From the NCBI GenBank assembly GCA_023053575.1, contig JAKZAP010000001.1, positions 31,204,533 through 31,268,532 of the forward strand: 64,000 nucleotides of DNA. The letters are read 5' to 3'. The DNA comes from Branchinecta lynchi. Its lineage: Eukaryota > Arthropoda > Branchiopoda > Anostraca > Branchinectidae. Shown one piece after another: positions 1-10,120 of this stretch. The translations under genes were made by a program, and so were the position numbers. The notes below the pieces were generated by a model. It did no database searches. It saw only the letters and a program-made list of their open reading frames with translations, and was not told where the DNA came from. How positions within the stretch are numbered: position 1 is the first letter of the stretch; each line of letters starts with the position of its first letter.

Positions 1-151
1 CCCTTTCCTGTCATCACCCCAATCATGCAGCAAAAACAGCGTTGTTGTAAAAAATTAAATCTCAGGACTAGTTTTTTCATTATACTGGTACTTGAAGATA
101 ATTTACTTTAATAAGATATTTATAGTCGGTAGAAGCTTCAGTTATTTGTTA

Positions 152-283
152 CAGGTTTGTTTCCTTCCCCGAAGTTGAACAAGAAGATTGACAGCCTGAC
201 GAGGACCCTTGCCAAGAAGGGCCGAAATATCGCTGATGAAAAATCAGAGCTGACGTATCCGTGTAAACATTGTTTGAATAAAA
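152..283 (-). repeat. fold-back family F1, single arm
   Basis: Shares the family core (caggtttgtttccttccccg, ttgccaagaagggccgaaat) and the end ttgtttgaataaaa with copies at 15273, 20406, 30643, 45768, 48780, 53032, 55965 and 62618. Confidence 0.85.
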
Positions 284-689
284 TCTCCCTTCTATCAGGT
301 TTTATTTGTTTTTGAATAGTTTCTTTCATTGTTGGGATATTTCATTCAGCCATGAACATAAATATTTTGTATTTTTATACATTAAATATTTTTTATGCTG
401 AATTGGTTAACTGCATGAAGACTGGAGCTTCCCATGTGTTTGGAGAAGAAAAAATACTTCATTGGCACTAGAGTTTATGCTTGAAAGCTAAGCTCTTCTT
501 TGGTTGCTGCCAATGACGCTACCAAAGGAGCTTTTCTGCACTGGCGGGTTGCCTTAAGTCCCTGAGATGGCCCCTCCTTCGATATCATGAAAACTTTACA
601 GAATCAGATTTTCGTCAGTAGCTACAACACCACAATCAGGTAATATGCGATGAACTGGATTACTCATTCTCAGGTGATCAAAATAAAGT

Positions 690-3062
690 TTGGGACTTCT
701 TCAGAAAGCCCCTCGAGGTCAGCAACTGGGTCCAACCCTCTCCGAAGAGGATTGGATAAGTACTTATTCAGAAACGTCCGGAACAGAAAATCCATCACTC
801 TCAACTGAAAATGAGACCACCCTTGCATCTGAACTAGCCACTGGCACAAGAAAGTCGATATCCATTACCCTTAACGATGTTGAAAATGCAGTGAAGAAAC
901 TGAAAAGCAAAAAGAGCTACTACCATGATGGACTACACTCATATCACCTGAAATTTGCATTTGCATCTCCTGTCATCCTGTGGCCTTCCTACTTCTATCC
1001 TGCCTCTTCAACCTTATAATTAGAGCTGGAAAGGTCTCTGATTCTTTCGCCAGAGCAACAACTACCCCAGTACTGGAAAAAGTGAATGATTTAGGATTGT
1101 GCTCTTTTTATAGACCAATCACCATGTCAAAATAAAGGTTTAAATAAAATAGGTTTCCAAAAAGGTCTTGGTTGTGGTAAGGCCCACTCGATTTTTATGA
1201 AGCGTTCTTTTTTAAACAAGGTTTTTGTTTTGTCTCTTGGTACAGCGAAATGTGGGGATACAGTTATAAGCAAATACGATTCACTAGCTTTTTAACAAAT
1301 TTTACCCCTGTTTCCTCCAGACAAGAAAATCTCTTTGTCTCTCAGTTTTACTTCTTTAATGGCAGTATGGTTAGGAAGGTAAAATGACTGGAAAAAGCTA
1401 AAATGGGATAAAGTTTTTTAACATTACCGGCGGGGATATACAAAAAGAATACTAAGTTGCGTTTTCAGGCTCGTGATTCTCAACCCGTGTTCGTCACAAG
1501 TCGTTTTTACGGAGCGCATTCAGTGCGTACCCGAACACGGGTTCCATATTCTGTGGCTTCAAACGTTTTAGCTCCCGTGTTTCTTTCGAGTTCAACACCG
1601 AACTCAAACACAAATGGATTCGGTAGAGTACCAAATCCTGTTCCGGGTTCTCTTATGCAGAACACGGACCAAAAACGGGTGATAGCGCAACATGTTAGGA
1701 TTCAAGTCAAACCCGCTAATAGCTGAAAACGCAACTCTAGATTCGAGTTTGGGTTTCCTTTCCTTTGTATCCTGACTAATTTAAAGCCACCATGTAGAGT
1801 ATACTTCCTTCAATGGGACAGTACAGTAGAAAATAGTTCGGGCATGTTCCCTACAGCTACTGGAAAGCTGAGTAAAAAGTACCAGCTTCCCAGTTTCAAG
1901 CCAGTTCAAGTTGGTGCATAGCCCTAGTTCGACCAACTTTAGCCTATAGTCCAGCGTTATATCCTGAATCAGTGTAAATAATAAATAGCCTGTTTAGTTA
2001 TTGACCTACGAACTCGGTATCGCCTTCGAAAAGACCCTGTGCGTTGACATCCAAAACCAGTCACCAATATTATCATGCTCGCCCGCTACACTTAACCACG
2101 CTACTACCTTAATTACCCCTACACACACACGCCCACAGAACACACATATTTCTTTATGATAGAAAGCATACGATTCAGTTGGACATGCTTGGGCTTTGTT
2201 AGCTCTAGCACTCCCAAGTACTATTTTTTTCCTCAAAGATTGGTACTCGCGTTCCCGGTTGAGAGTGAGATGGAATAGAATTCTATCAGATTATTTGATC
2301 TGAATCGAGGGAGGACTTCGCCAAGGAAGAATCCTTTCACCGATTATTTTCAACATTGCGCTTGCAACTTGTTTACATACACTACCAAGCACTTTTATTT
2401 TTCGAGGTTTTAGTTTATCGTGGTTGGCATACGCGGATGACGTCCTATTGTCGAGACGATCCCCAGTTAGTCTTCAAAGAAGTGCGGATCTCCTGGGAAG
2501 ATCGTTGGAACGTTGTGGTTTCAGACTGAAGACTGATAAAATGTAAATTCCTAGTTTTAGGTACAAAGTTATAGTTTGGTTGCATATATCAATGGTTTGG
2601 GAATCAAGGCTAGTGAGTCGTTTACATATTTAGGCCTGTCTTATGATAACACGATCCAGGCTGCCAAGAGACGTGTCGTCAGAGGCATAGAGAACCGGTT
2701 GCGCGCCAGTTATGGTGCGCTTATTTGCCTGAGAGAGTTCTTATCTAGAAAGACTCTCGCCAGAGTTTTTGACACTGTTGCTCTTCCTCCGGTACTTATC
2801 AGTAGCTCTGTCTTCCCCTTTCTAACTTCTTCAAACCTTTCTCACATTAGAACCTCCTTCTTTTCAAATTTGGTGCAAGCATAATCGATTTCATTCAATT
2901 CGATTGATGATACATGATCTAGGTTTGAAGAATCCGATCCACGAGTGCTCCAAAAAGCAAGATAAAAGAAATGCTAGTTACAGTCATCGTGACCACCATC
3001 TGAGCCGAGCCTAGAACTGCCTAAGTTATTGCCCTGTTAAAAAAAAAAAAAAAAAAAAAAAA
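690..3062 (+). pseudogene. decayed LINE reverse transcriptase with poly(A)
   Basis: Pieces of one non-LTR retroelement: 690-1130 encodes the pre-RT region (VENAVKKLKSKKSYYHDGLH, later FYRPITMS); 2304-2541 encodes GLRQGRILSPIIFNIAL and AYADDVLLS (RT motif C, YADD) before a stop; 2576-2884 encodes FTYLGLSYDN and further thumb sequence in a shifted frame. An A-run of about 22 follows at 3040-3062. Positions 1141-2290, between the pieces, include another inserted element. Stops and frameshifts make it non-functional. Confidence 0.7.
1454..1736. mobile_element. inverted-repeat MITE, AGTTGCGTTTT family
   Basis: Ends agttgcgttttcag and ctgaaaacgcaact are inverted repeats. The flanks are CTA on both sides (3-bp target duplication). 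Same family at 43721 and 61144. It interrupts the LINE at 690-3062. Confidence 0.75.
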
Positions 3063-3816
3063 TATATTTCATCGTTATTTTTGTATTTATTATTTCTATC
3101 TGTAAACCTGTTGTTTTATTTTGAGTGTTACGGATGATGTGCACTAGGATCAGAAAATTTCGATGTATGCATTATAGGCCTAAATGCCTAAACCTTTTTC
3201 TTGCCTCGTCATTTTGGCGGAATAAAAACATTTCATTCATTCATTCATAGTAGAAAACTTAGCAATTCAGCCGTAGAGCTAACAGCAATAAAGAGCAACA
3301 GATTCAAAAAAGGATTTTTTTTTTAATGTTTAATTAAATTTAATTAAAGGAACAGAAAACTTGACTCGGGGAGCTAGCTGACATATCAAGAATGTACCCT
3401 GAGTCGATATTGAGAGTAAGAAAAACTCTCGTTACGACCATTGCAGTTTCCGGGCAGTTTCCGAGAATTCGACTTTTGAGTTAGTAGAAAAATAAGCAAA
3501 AGGTTTGTGTGCCGGGAGTAGGAATCGAACGCACGACCTCTTGACTACCGTCCCGATACTATGGCCGAAACACGGCCAGATGCGAACTTTTACAGTGCAT
3601 AAGGGGCAAGGGCCTGCCAGCTAGCTTTGGCAACACTAAGGAGAAGGGGGGTCGTGTCGACAATAAGACCATGTATCTTTATCTAAGCCCCCCCAGGTCG
3701 GTTTGATGGCCGAAAGTTGCGTAGTCAAGTTTGTTGTGCCTTTAAATTGTGCATGGGAATGATAAATAGAACCTGAATCACTCAGTCTTTGACCTAAGCT
3801 GTATCTCCTGTTGCAG
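3063..3816. other. spacer/intron before first visible CRAL-TRIO exon
   Basis: Holds a short (CATT)n run at 3229-3248 preceded by aataaaaa, a poly-T run near 3307 and, at 3511-3575 on the minus strand, a tRNA-like B-box (cgttcgattcc). No gene seen. Confidence 0.5.
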
Positions 3817-3947
3817 ACTTGTCGCCAGTCCCAACCAGCTTACTTGAAGCATCACTGCTAGCTCGTGAGAACAGTGTTGATGGTGCTATAGATCTTGTTC
3901 GTCAAGTCACCTGCTTTACAACACCCTACAATGCTTCTACCCTCTGT
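3817..3947 (+). CDS. CRAL-TRIO gene, first visible exon
   Basis: Acceptor is cctgttgcag before 3817 and donor is TGT|GTAAGT after 3947. It starts with two bases of a split codon and ends on a codon boundary (131 nt). It encodes LSPVPTSLLEASLLAREN and the following helix, equivalent to the RFLRARKFDVEKA-type helix of the CRAL-TRIO N domain. Confidence 0.75.
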
Positions 3948-6900
3948 GTAAGTTGTCCTGTAAGGTTTGACAGTATTGGATATGTGCCTGCGTTCTAGAC
4001 CTGGACCCAGGATGAGGGGTGTTCAGTGCACTGCCTAAGTCCTGAAGATAACTGTCAGAAGGGGTATCGGCAATGTGCATGTATGTGTGAGGGGGATGCA
4101 TAAATTGTGAAAACCTACCTTACTCTGTTTCATCATTGTATCTCTCGGTAATCAGTGTCTCTTCCAGACCCAAAGCTTGATTGCTGAACCATAGCATTCT
4201 CAGTCTGTTGAGGTTTTTGTAGGAAGTCCCTGACCAGCAACACACGGGACACAAGTTCACGGGACCTAGATCCGCCTAAAAAAAGTTGCAAGAGAAAAGA
4301 GAAGAAACGGAGCTGTGTGTTATTTTCAGAGATTAGAGGAGGCTATTGTGATAAAGACATCAAAGCTTTGAAGACGCGTTATTGTGATCATAGTAAATCC
4401 TTGATGTGTCATTCGTTAGAGAATACGTCAGCGTCACTACTACATACATCTCATCATCCTGGTCGTCGAGTACATGATGTTTTTCACGAGTTTTTCAGGC
4501 CCAGTTAGAAATTATGTATAAATTTTGCGTGTTTATACTGATAGTTATCTTGTGTTGAATTTCCTTGTTCTCTTTACTCCGCTATCACCCTGTGTAATTG
4601 GCGGTTTACAAATAATATATATATAGCCCACCACTAAAATTAGGTATTCTAGGAAAGTCCTTCAGCTGAAACTTAGGCGTAGTCAAGTTGTCAAATTCTT
4701 TGCTTTTTAGGAAGATGCGTTATCCACGTCCCTTGACAGCTGTTTACCAAGTGTCTTGATGAAGAAGGACCAGATGGGCAGACCTATTGTTATAGTTTAC
4801 GCATATCAGTGGGACCCCCAATCAGTGCCTTTTGATGTTTTTCATGCTGCATTCATTGCCACATTGGATCTCCTGATTAGAGACAAGAAGAATCAGGATT
4901 CGGGGATAGTTGTTGTTACTGACTGGACTGACTTCACCTTCAGGTACTTATTTAATATTATATATGTAACCCAAGTTTCTCACCTTGGAAGTCCGTCGTC
5001 GCTGTTCTGATGTAGAAAGAGCTGAAGCAATCATAAGTTGCGTTTTTTGCTTCTGTTCTGTTCGCTGTTTTCTCTCTGTTTTATATTTTTCCCGTTTTTG
5101 TAGAAACACGTAACACGCTTTTTCTCGTTTTTGTACGCTGTTCTATGTTCCGTGTTCTGTGTTCCGCTGTCTGTTTTGCAAAACACGGAACTTCCTCTCC
5201 TAGCATGTTTTATCACTGTTCAGTTAGAAAATTGCAGAGAGATTCGCATGTAGAAAAGAAAGAATGGCTGAAGTTCAGAAGATAAAGATGGACCCTGAAG
5301 TGTGGTCATTTTGGAATTCAATTTGCAACTTAACAGATTTCCGGCCTTTTTGTCACAAGAGCGACATATAATCTAAAACAAAAATCTATATCTTTCTTTT
5401 ACTTTTTTGTGCGAACCACAGGCAACCCCCCCACCCCCGAAAAAAATTCCTGGATGCGGCCTGCCTCTTGGCAAATGAATCCAGATGGCCAACTCCCGAA
5501 TCGGTGATGTGGCAATCGTCCCGTTACGAGTACAGTTTAATTAGTATTATTTTCGAACGAAGAACTGTTGGAGAACCGGAGGAGGTATATAGGTGGTTTA
5601 AATGGGAGAACTGGTCCTTACGTCTGCCCTATGTATGGAAATATGAATGAAGGTGTAGTCCATCTTATGTATACGTGTTGCGAGGCGGATGAGTTGAGGC
5701 ATGAGATTTTTTGTACGATGTACGATTAGGATGGGTGGTTAGAAATGATGAAGAGTGATTGTTTCGCGGTGATTAAGAATTTTGGAAGATTTCTCAATCT
5801 GGCAATGAGGCATCGCGAAAATTTCATTTAGGATTGTTTGTCTATTGTTTTGTTCGTTGAGTATTTGTTTTGCCATGGCCATCGAGGTGTCTTGCAATAA
5901 ATATCATATCATATGACGTTCGTTCTTAACCAGCCACATTCACCCGTTTAAACTTAGTAAAAGTGTAGATTTTTTACTTTCAGGCAATGCATGAAAATTT
6001 CTTCATCAAGTTTGAAGTCCCTAATCTTCCACCTACACCGAGCGTATCCGATCAAGTTCCACGCCATCCATTTTGTAAACCAGCCCTGGTACCTTGAAAG
6101 TGTTTTATCAGTAGTGCGAAGATTTCTTGGATCCGACGAAAAACCAGACGTAAGTTCTTGGTAGATTCGCTACTTTGTGACTTACAGCCAGAGGCGTTAC
6201 TAGACAAATTGTTGGAATTTTTTTTTTTTTTTTGGGGGGGGGCAAGGTATTTACCGGCCGTTTTGACGACTGTTTTGACGAGAACACGACTGATTTTAAG
6301 AAAAATTAGACTACTTTTACTAAAAACTGACTGTTTTGAAGGAAAATCGACTGTTTCCAAGACTGTGTTTTACTAAAAATCGCTGCGCTTCGCGCCGCCT
6401 CGGCTATTTTGACTGATTGGCTGACAACATTGGGGAGGGGGACGTTCAACCCTCCCTCCCCCATACGTGACGCCCCCCTGCTTGCCGCAATGATTAGGTC
6501 CTGCTTTAAATATATGGAGCTTTGTGTGTACTCTACAACTAAGGAGTTCTCCTTTTTGGGATTCCAAAACGTAAGTGGTGGAAGTATTTATGACTTTGTA
6601 AAAGTTGTCGGTCTGTCCGTCCGCCTGTAAGCACGATAACTCTCAAACGGAATGAGATATTTTGTTCAAACTTGGTGTGGGGATTCTTTGGGTCAAAGGA
6701 CAGGTCATGTTCGTAAATGGGCTCTCATAGCTCTGTATTTAGGCATGGAGTTCAAATTAAGGGGCCAACAGACCATATTTTAAAGCTAATATAATGAGGT
6801 AGTCGATTTAGGGGTAAGCAGACATACTGAATCCGCATATTTGAATTATTTTCTTAACGGACAAGTAGCTCGCCCGGAATCCGGCCAAAACCGGAAAATT

Positions 6901-7864
6901 TGTAAAAAGGAAAAGTTTTGCCTTGAAGTTGATTAGAGGTCCGGTATAGGGATAAGGAGACATGCTGAATCCGTACTTGTAAATAAGCTTTTCCCCGAAC
7001 ATACACTCGGAATTCGGCCAAGACCGGAAATTTGTTAAAAGTAAAGGTTTTACTTGAAGTTGATTAGAGGTTTGATACAAGGTAACGCTGATAGGCGTTG
7101 GTGGGTCGGTTTCACTTTCCGACTACAACGCCAGTAGATCTCCTGGAACTTTCCACAATTCCTATATATACACCTTTTCAGCACCATCGTTTACAAAAAC
7201 CTTAAGTATATTATATGACGGGTAATTCCTCTCGGATGTTGAATACAAGAACTTACTTTTACTTAGGTTACTCCAAAGTGCCCACCTGAACAGTTCAAGT
7301 GCTCGCTCACGTCTGACATGTAATTCATTTCCCGATCCGGGCAACGAAATGCAATCCATTCAAAAAGAGCCCGATGTTCAAGTGGTCACTTTGACCAATC
7401 CAAGTCATTAGGGGTTGGCCTCATACGAGAGAAAAAGGAAATATCACAACATACGCCATCAGCGTAAATTAGAAATAAGCCGAGGAGTTTGAAGTTTCTG
7501 CTGAAAAAGCGGATAGTCCTTGCGGAATTGAATAAAATTAGAAGTAGAGCTTCAGATGTTTGCTTTTCATCAAAATTTTTTAATTAAAGTAGATTTTATT
7601 AATAACGAGTAATTTTATAGATACAAACTGAGTAGCCTAGTATGCGTTCGCGTTCTGTTGTTTCCAACTTTTTTTCTTTTCAAGATGTACTTCCACGGTA
7701 ACAACATGAGCACACTGCACAGCCACATGGCTATTGAGTGCTTGCCTGCTGAACTTGGGGGCGAGTGTTCTTCACACAACCCGGCCGGATGGACCGCGTC
7801 AGTACTGGAGTTCCGCAAATCTAGTCAGCCCAAGGGTAGTTCGAGCACTCCAAGTGACCAATGA
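3817..7864 (+). CDS. CRAL-TRIO lipid-transfer protein (CRALBP/alpha-TTP/clavesin type), 3' four exons
   Basis: Four exons join in phase (3817-3947, 4711-4943, 5984-6149, 7685-7864) to give about 236 residues ending in TGA. Seen: an N-terminal helical piece (LLARENSVDGAIDLVRQ) like the end of the CRAL-TRIO N domain; then the SEC14-like lipid-binding fold with GRPIVIVYAYQWDP, a hydrophobic strand VVVTDWTDFTF, the FHAIHFVNQPWY strand/turn, FHGNN and LPAELGG near the C-terminus. These match the family's order. Members bind a small hydrophobic ligand (retinoid, tocopherol, phosphoinositide) and move it between membranes in the cytosol. The first visible exon begins with two bases of a split codon, so at least one 5' exon is missing, perhaps before the window or obscured by the LINE at 690-3060. 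It converges on parvin. The ligand and exact orthology cannot be told from sequence. Confidence 0.85.
4711..4943 (+). CDS. CRAL-TRIO gene, second visible exon
   Basis: Acceptor tgctttttag, donor AG|GTACTT; 233 nt in frame with the previous exon. It encodes the start of the lipid-binding domain, including MGRPIVIVYAYQWDPQSVPF and the VVVTDWTDFTF strand. Confidence 0.85.
5033..5215. repeat. pyrimidine-rich repeat with AGTTGCGTTTT end
   Basis: Begins with ataagttgcgttttttgc, then repeated ctgttctgt/tttttgt words; reverse complements of the same words recur at 28500-28680. Likely a decayed copy of the AGTTGCGTTTT family. Confidence 0.4.
5468..5920 (+). pseudogene. LINE 3' end in CRAL-TRIO intron
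   Basis: Frame from about 5600 reads GRTGPYVCPMYGN, VVHLMYTC and DELRHEIF, like the Cys/His-rich C-terminus of non-LTR retroelement ORF2 (CPLCG...H..C), then stops. The tail is aataaatatcatatcatatg, a short tandem repeat end, like the one at 62330-62360. Confidence 0.55.
5984..6149 (+). CDS. CRAL-TRIO gene, third visible exon
   Basis: Acceptor tttttactttcag, donor GAC|GTAAGT; 166 nt, completing the split Arg codon from the previous exon. It encodes SLKSLIFHLHRAYPIKFHAI and HFVNQPWYLESVLSVV, the conserved core helix and strand of the family. Confidence 0.87.
6555..7090 (+). repeat. 136-bp tandem-repeat element, copy 1
   Basis: Starts tttttgggattccaaaacg, passes ggtctgtccgtccg, then about two repeat units with ccggaaaatttgt and gaagttgattagaggt. 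Related copies are at 35620-36745 (reverse) and 59090-59960. It lies in the third CRAL-TRIO intron. Confidence 0.75.
7685..7864 (+). CDS. CRAL-TRIO gene, last exon with stop
   Basis: Acceptor follows a long pyrimidine tract (tttttttcttttcaag). 180 nt, phase 0, encoding MYFHGNNMSTLHSHM, then CLPAELGG (family LP-x-E-x-GG motif), a short Ser-rich tail and TGA at 7862-7864. The ATG at the exon start is internal, not an initiation codon. Confidence 0.85.
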   Translation: MYFHGNNMSTLHSHMAIECLPAELGGECSSHNPAGWTASVLEFRKSSQPKGSSSTPSDQ

Positions 7865-7926
7865 ACTGTGGCAATTATGATGACCATCTTCTGCGTCTTT
7901 CCTTCCGTCCAGGCTCTCTTATTATT

Positions 7927-7932
7927 ATTAAA
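7927..7932 (+). promoter_or_regulatory. possible poly(A) signal of the CRAL-TRIO gene
   Basis: ATTAAA, a common variant signal, lies 63 nt after the stop codon. No cDNA evidence. Confidence 0.4.
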
Positions 7933-8689
7933 GTGTGATATTAATAAGTGACAATGCGAATGAAATCTCTCTATTTTCTAATGTTGATTTGACTATCTCT
8001 ATTTTCTAATGTTGATTTGTGAAATAACTGCTAGGACAGAGGCTTCTAGAATTGTTAGAATCCGTGTCACGGATCGACGTTCAGTCGAAACTGAGATGGT
8101 CCTGTAAGTTTAACCAGGGAGGAGCAACTCATATCCATCTTTGAAGTACTTGTGACAGCACTTTCTGCTGGCTATTGTTGAACCTTGATATGAAAATAAC
8201 GAATTCGAGGGGGCAGCACCCCGAAAGATGGGAAATCAGTATTGCTTTCATTTAGTGATTTTTTTTTTACTGCTAATATCGCGGAGGCTGAGATGCAAAA
8301 AGGCAAAAAGTTAACTTGGCATATACAAATAAATTATACCCTATGGAAATTAGTATTTCAATTAACTAGCTGTCATAGTCCAGCCCATTCCATAAATAGA
8401 GCAGACAATTTTGCTTTTACGTTACTTTTACGATTATCAAGTGCAAGATGTCTGTTTCCAGCGAATATTATATGTTCTTTTTGTTTAAATTTATGATGTC
8501 GCTGTCAGTCCGGTTCCGCTAACGACGTTTCATTGACCAGTCCTGTTTGTTTAAGTGCGTTTTATTTATGAAGTTACGGGACTGTATCCTGCTCCTAACT
8601 GACAAGACTGTAGAATCAGAAAGTCAATGGAGAGCAAGTGTCAACCCTGTTTGGTTAGGGTTCTACACGACCAAAAAGAACGGCGTTAA

Positions 8690-9060
8690 GCCGCTCTCAC
8701 ACTGACGCATTGCGGCTTTCACACTGAGCTACGCGACCTCTGCCTCGCACTTGCGATGACGCAACGCTGAGCTTACGCAGACAAATAAAACGCAAGGCAC
8801 GAATAGATCCAAGTTCTGTCCTTGTGTTGCGTCGACGCATGTTTTTGAAGACAAACTGGAGAAGACCTACTAACGATGAAGAAAAACTTAGTAATGATGA
8901 AAGGAATAAGAATTCAGCATAAGAAACCGAGAAAGGAATATGTAAATACACATCCAGCATGAAAGCTTGTCGTGCAGGTGTGAAAGATACGCTACGCAAC
9001 CTGTACGCAGCGCAAGATAAACGAAGTGCATCGCAACGACGCGTCAATGTGAAAGCGGCT
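8690..9060. mobile_element. TTAA-flanked MITE (GCCGCTTTCACAC ends), copy 1
   Basis: TTAA at 8686-8689 and 9061-9064. Terminal inverted repeats gccgctctcacactgacgc and gcgtcaatgtgaaagcggc, with internal gacgca/tgcgtc words. The TTAA duplication is typical of piggyBac-type elements. Related copy at 32018. Confidence 0.75.
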
Positions 9061-9517
9061 TTAAGGTGAAACCGGACTGACATTCACGAGTTGCTGCGGA
9101 CTTTTAACATTGTGACTTATTTTCTCACAGTCGAGTGTAAGGTGTTGGTTCAAAGGTGACGGTCGCTGTCTGACTGCATATACTTCCTAGTCATTTTTTA
9201 CTTGGTAATTTTGCACAATCCACGATTTTACAATAGAAAAGTTATATTTATTTGCGTTGGCATTAACAATAACACTGGGGCACGAATGTTACTCCAAGAA
9301 GATTAATCGGGTTAAAATATTAAAACAGCTGACAGCTACACGCATTAAGAAGGCACACATTACACCAGGGTCCAAATCCAAGCGTCAACTTTCGCATTAG
9401 CGACGATTGCCTGTTCAAGTTTGTTGCTGTGGCACACACTGAAGAATCAAAATTTCCTTCCGCTGACAACTGGAAATGAAGCAACTCACATTAACCTCAG
9501 TTCGGAACTTCGTAAAA

Positions 9518-9926
9518 CCAAGAATAAATAATCTGGAAGAACCTCTGTCTTTAGTCCCCATACAGCGACAATGAATACCCCGACAACAGTGAGCGGACCT
9601 AAAGGTGTTAACTCTAGCTTTCAGCTGATATTCATACCCGTTTACTCATCTTCCGTCTTCGCCGTTGCTCAGTGCAGACAAAATAGTGCAGGAGGCTGAC
9701 CCGCTCTGGAGCGCACCTAAGAACCAATCAGCTTTGACTTCTACTTTTCCTCACGGCGTGCTTCACAGCGACTTAGCTATTTGTAGAGGTAACGAAACAC
9801 GATGTGGCGCGAATCTACTAACCTCAACTCGTTCGTAGTGGACAGGGTATGGGAAAATATTCGACTCCGCATAGTCATGTTACAGAGATAGGGAGACGGA
9901 AGTTCTGTCAGATTATTTGTTCTTGG
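9518..9926. mobile_element. inverted-repeat element with 5-bp duplication TAAAA
   Basis: Ends ccaagaataaataatc and gattatttgttcttgg, flanked on both sides by TAAAA (9513-9517, 9927-9931). Related to the 1.5-kb element at 37022-38570, which is flanked by TGATA. Confidence 0.75.
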
Positions 9927-10043
9927 TAAAACGAAGCCGCCTCCAAACATCGGACTGTCTTAAAGACTGCATCATCCTTGTTAGACTCCTAATAACAGCA
10001 TGCAGTACTACACACGAAACTTCACAAAAAAAGTGCGGAGCAC

Positions 10044-10120
10044 TTAACTGAGATGTTTGTACTTGGTAAACAGGTTGTAGAGCACCCGCAAAGTGGACTT
10101 CAGGTCAAGGTTCACAATAT
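10044..10120 (-). CDS. parvin: parvin last exon (CH2 end, stop)
   Basis: Acceptor cttttccattgcag; 77 nt. Completes Asp with the previous exon and encodes IVNLDLKSTLRVLYNLFTKY and KHLS, then TAA at 10046-10044. It is separated from exon 9 by a 6.2-kb repeat-filled intron. Confidence 0.95.

Larger units (their letters stand above)
7933..10043. other. spacer between convergent CRAL-TRIO and parvin genes
   Basis: Apart from the two elements at 8690 and 9518 I see no gene. A minus-sense AATAAA at 9252-9247 could be a distal parvin poly(A) signal about 790 nt after its stop. A near-duplicate of 22 nt (atctctattttctaatgttg) occurs twice at 7970-8017. Confidence 0.5.

Noticed and set aside
1457..1726. 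89-codon frame, + strand
   Set aside because: Contained between the inverted ends of the MITE at 1454-1736; no homology.
3511..3575. possible tRNA gene on the minus strand
   Set aside because: Only a B-box-like word (cgttcgattcc) is convincing; the acceptor stem does not pair and no proper A-box is seen. At most a tRNA-derived SINE relic.
8697..9083. 128-codon open frame, - strand
   Set aside because: Falls within a TTAA-flanked MITE; composition reflects its inverted repeats.
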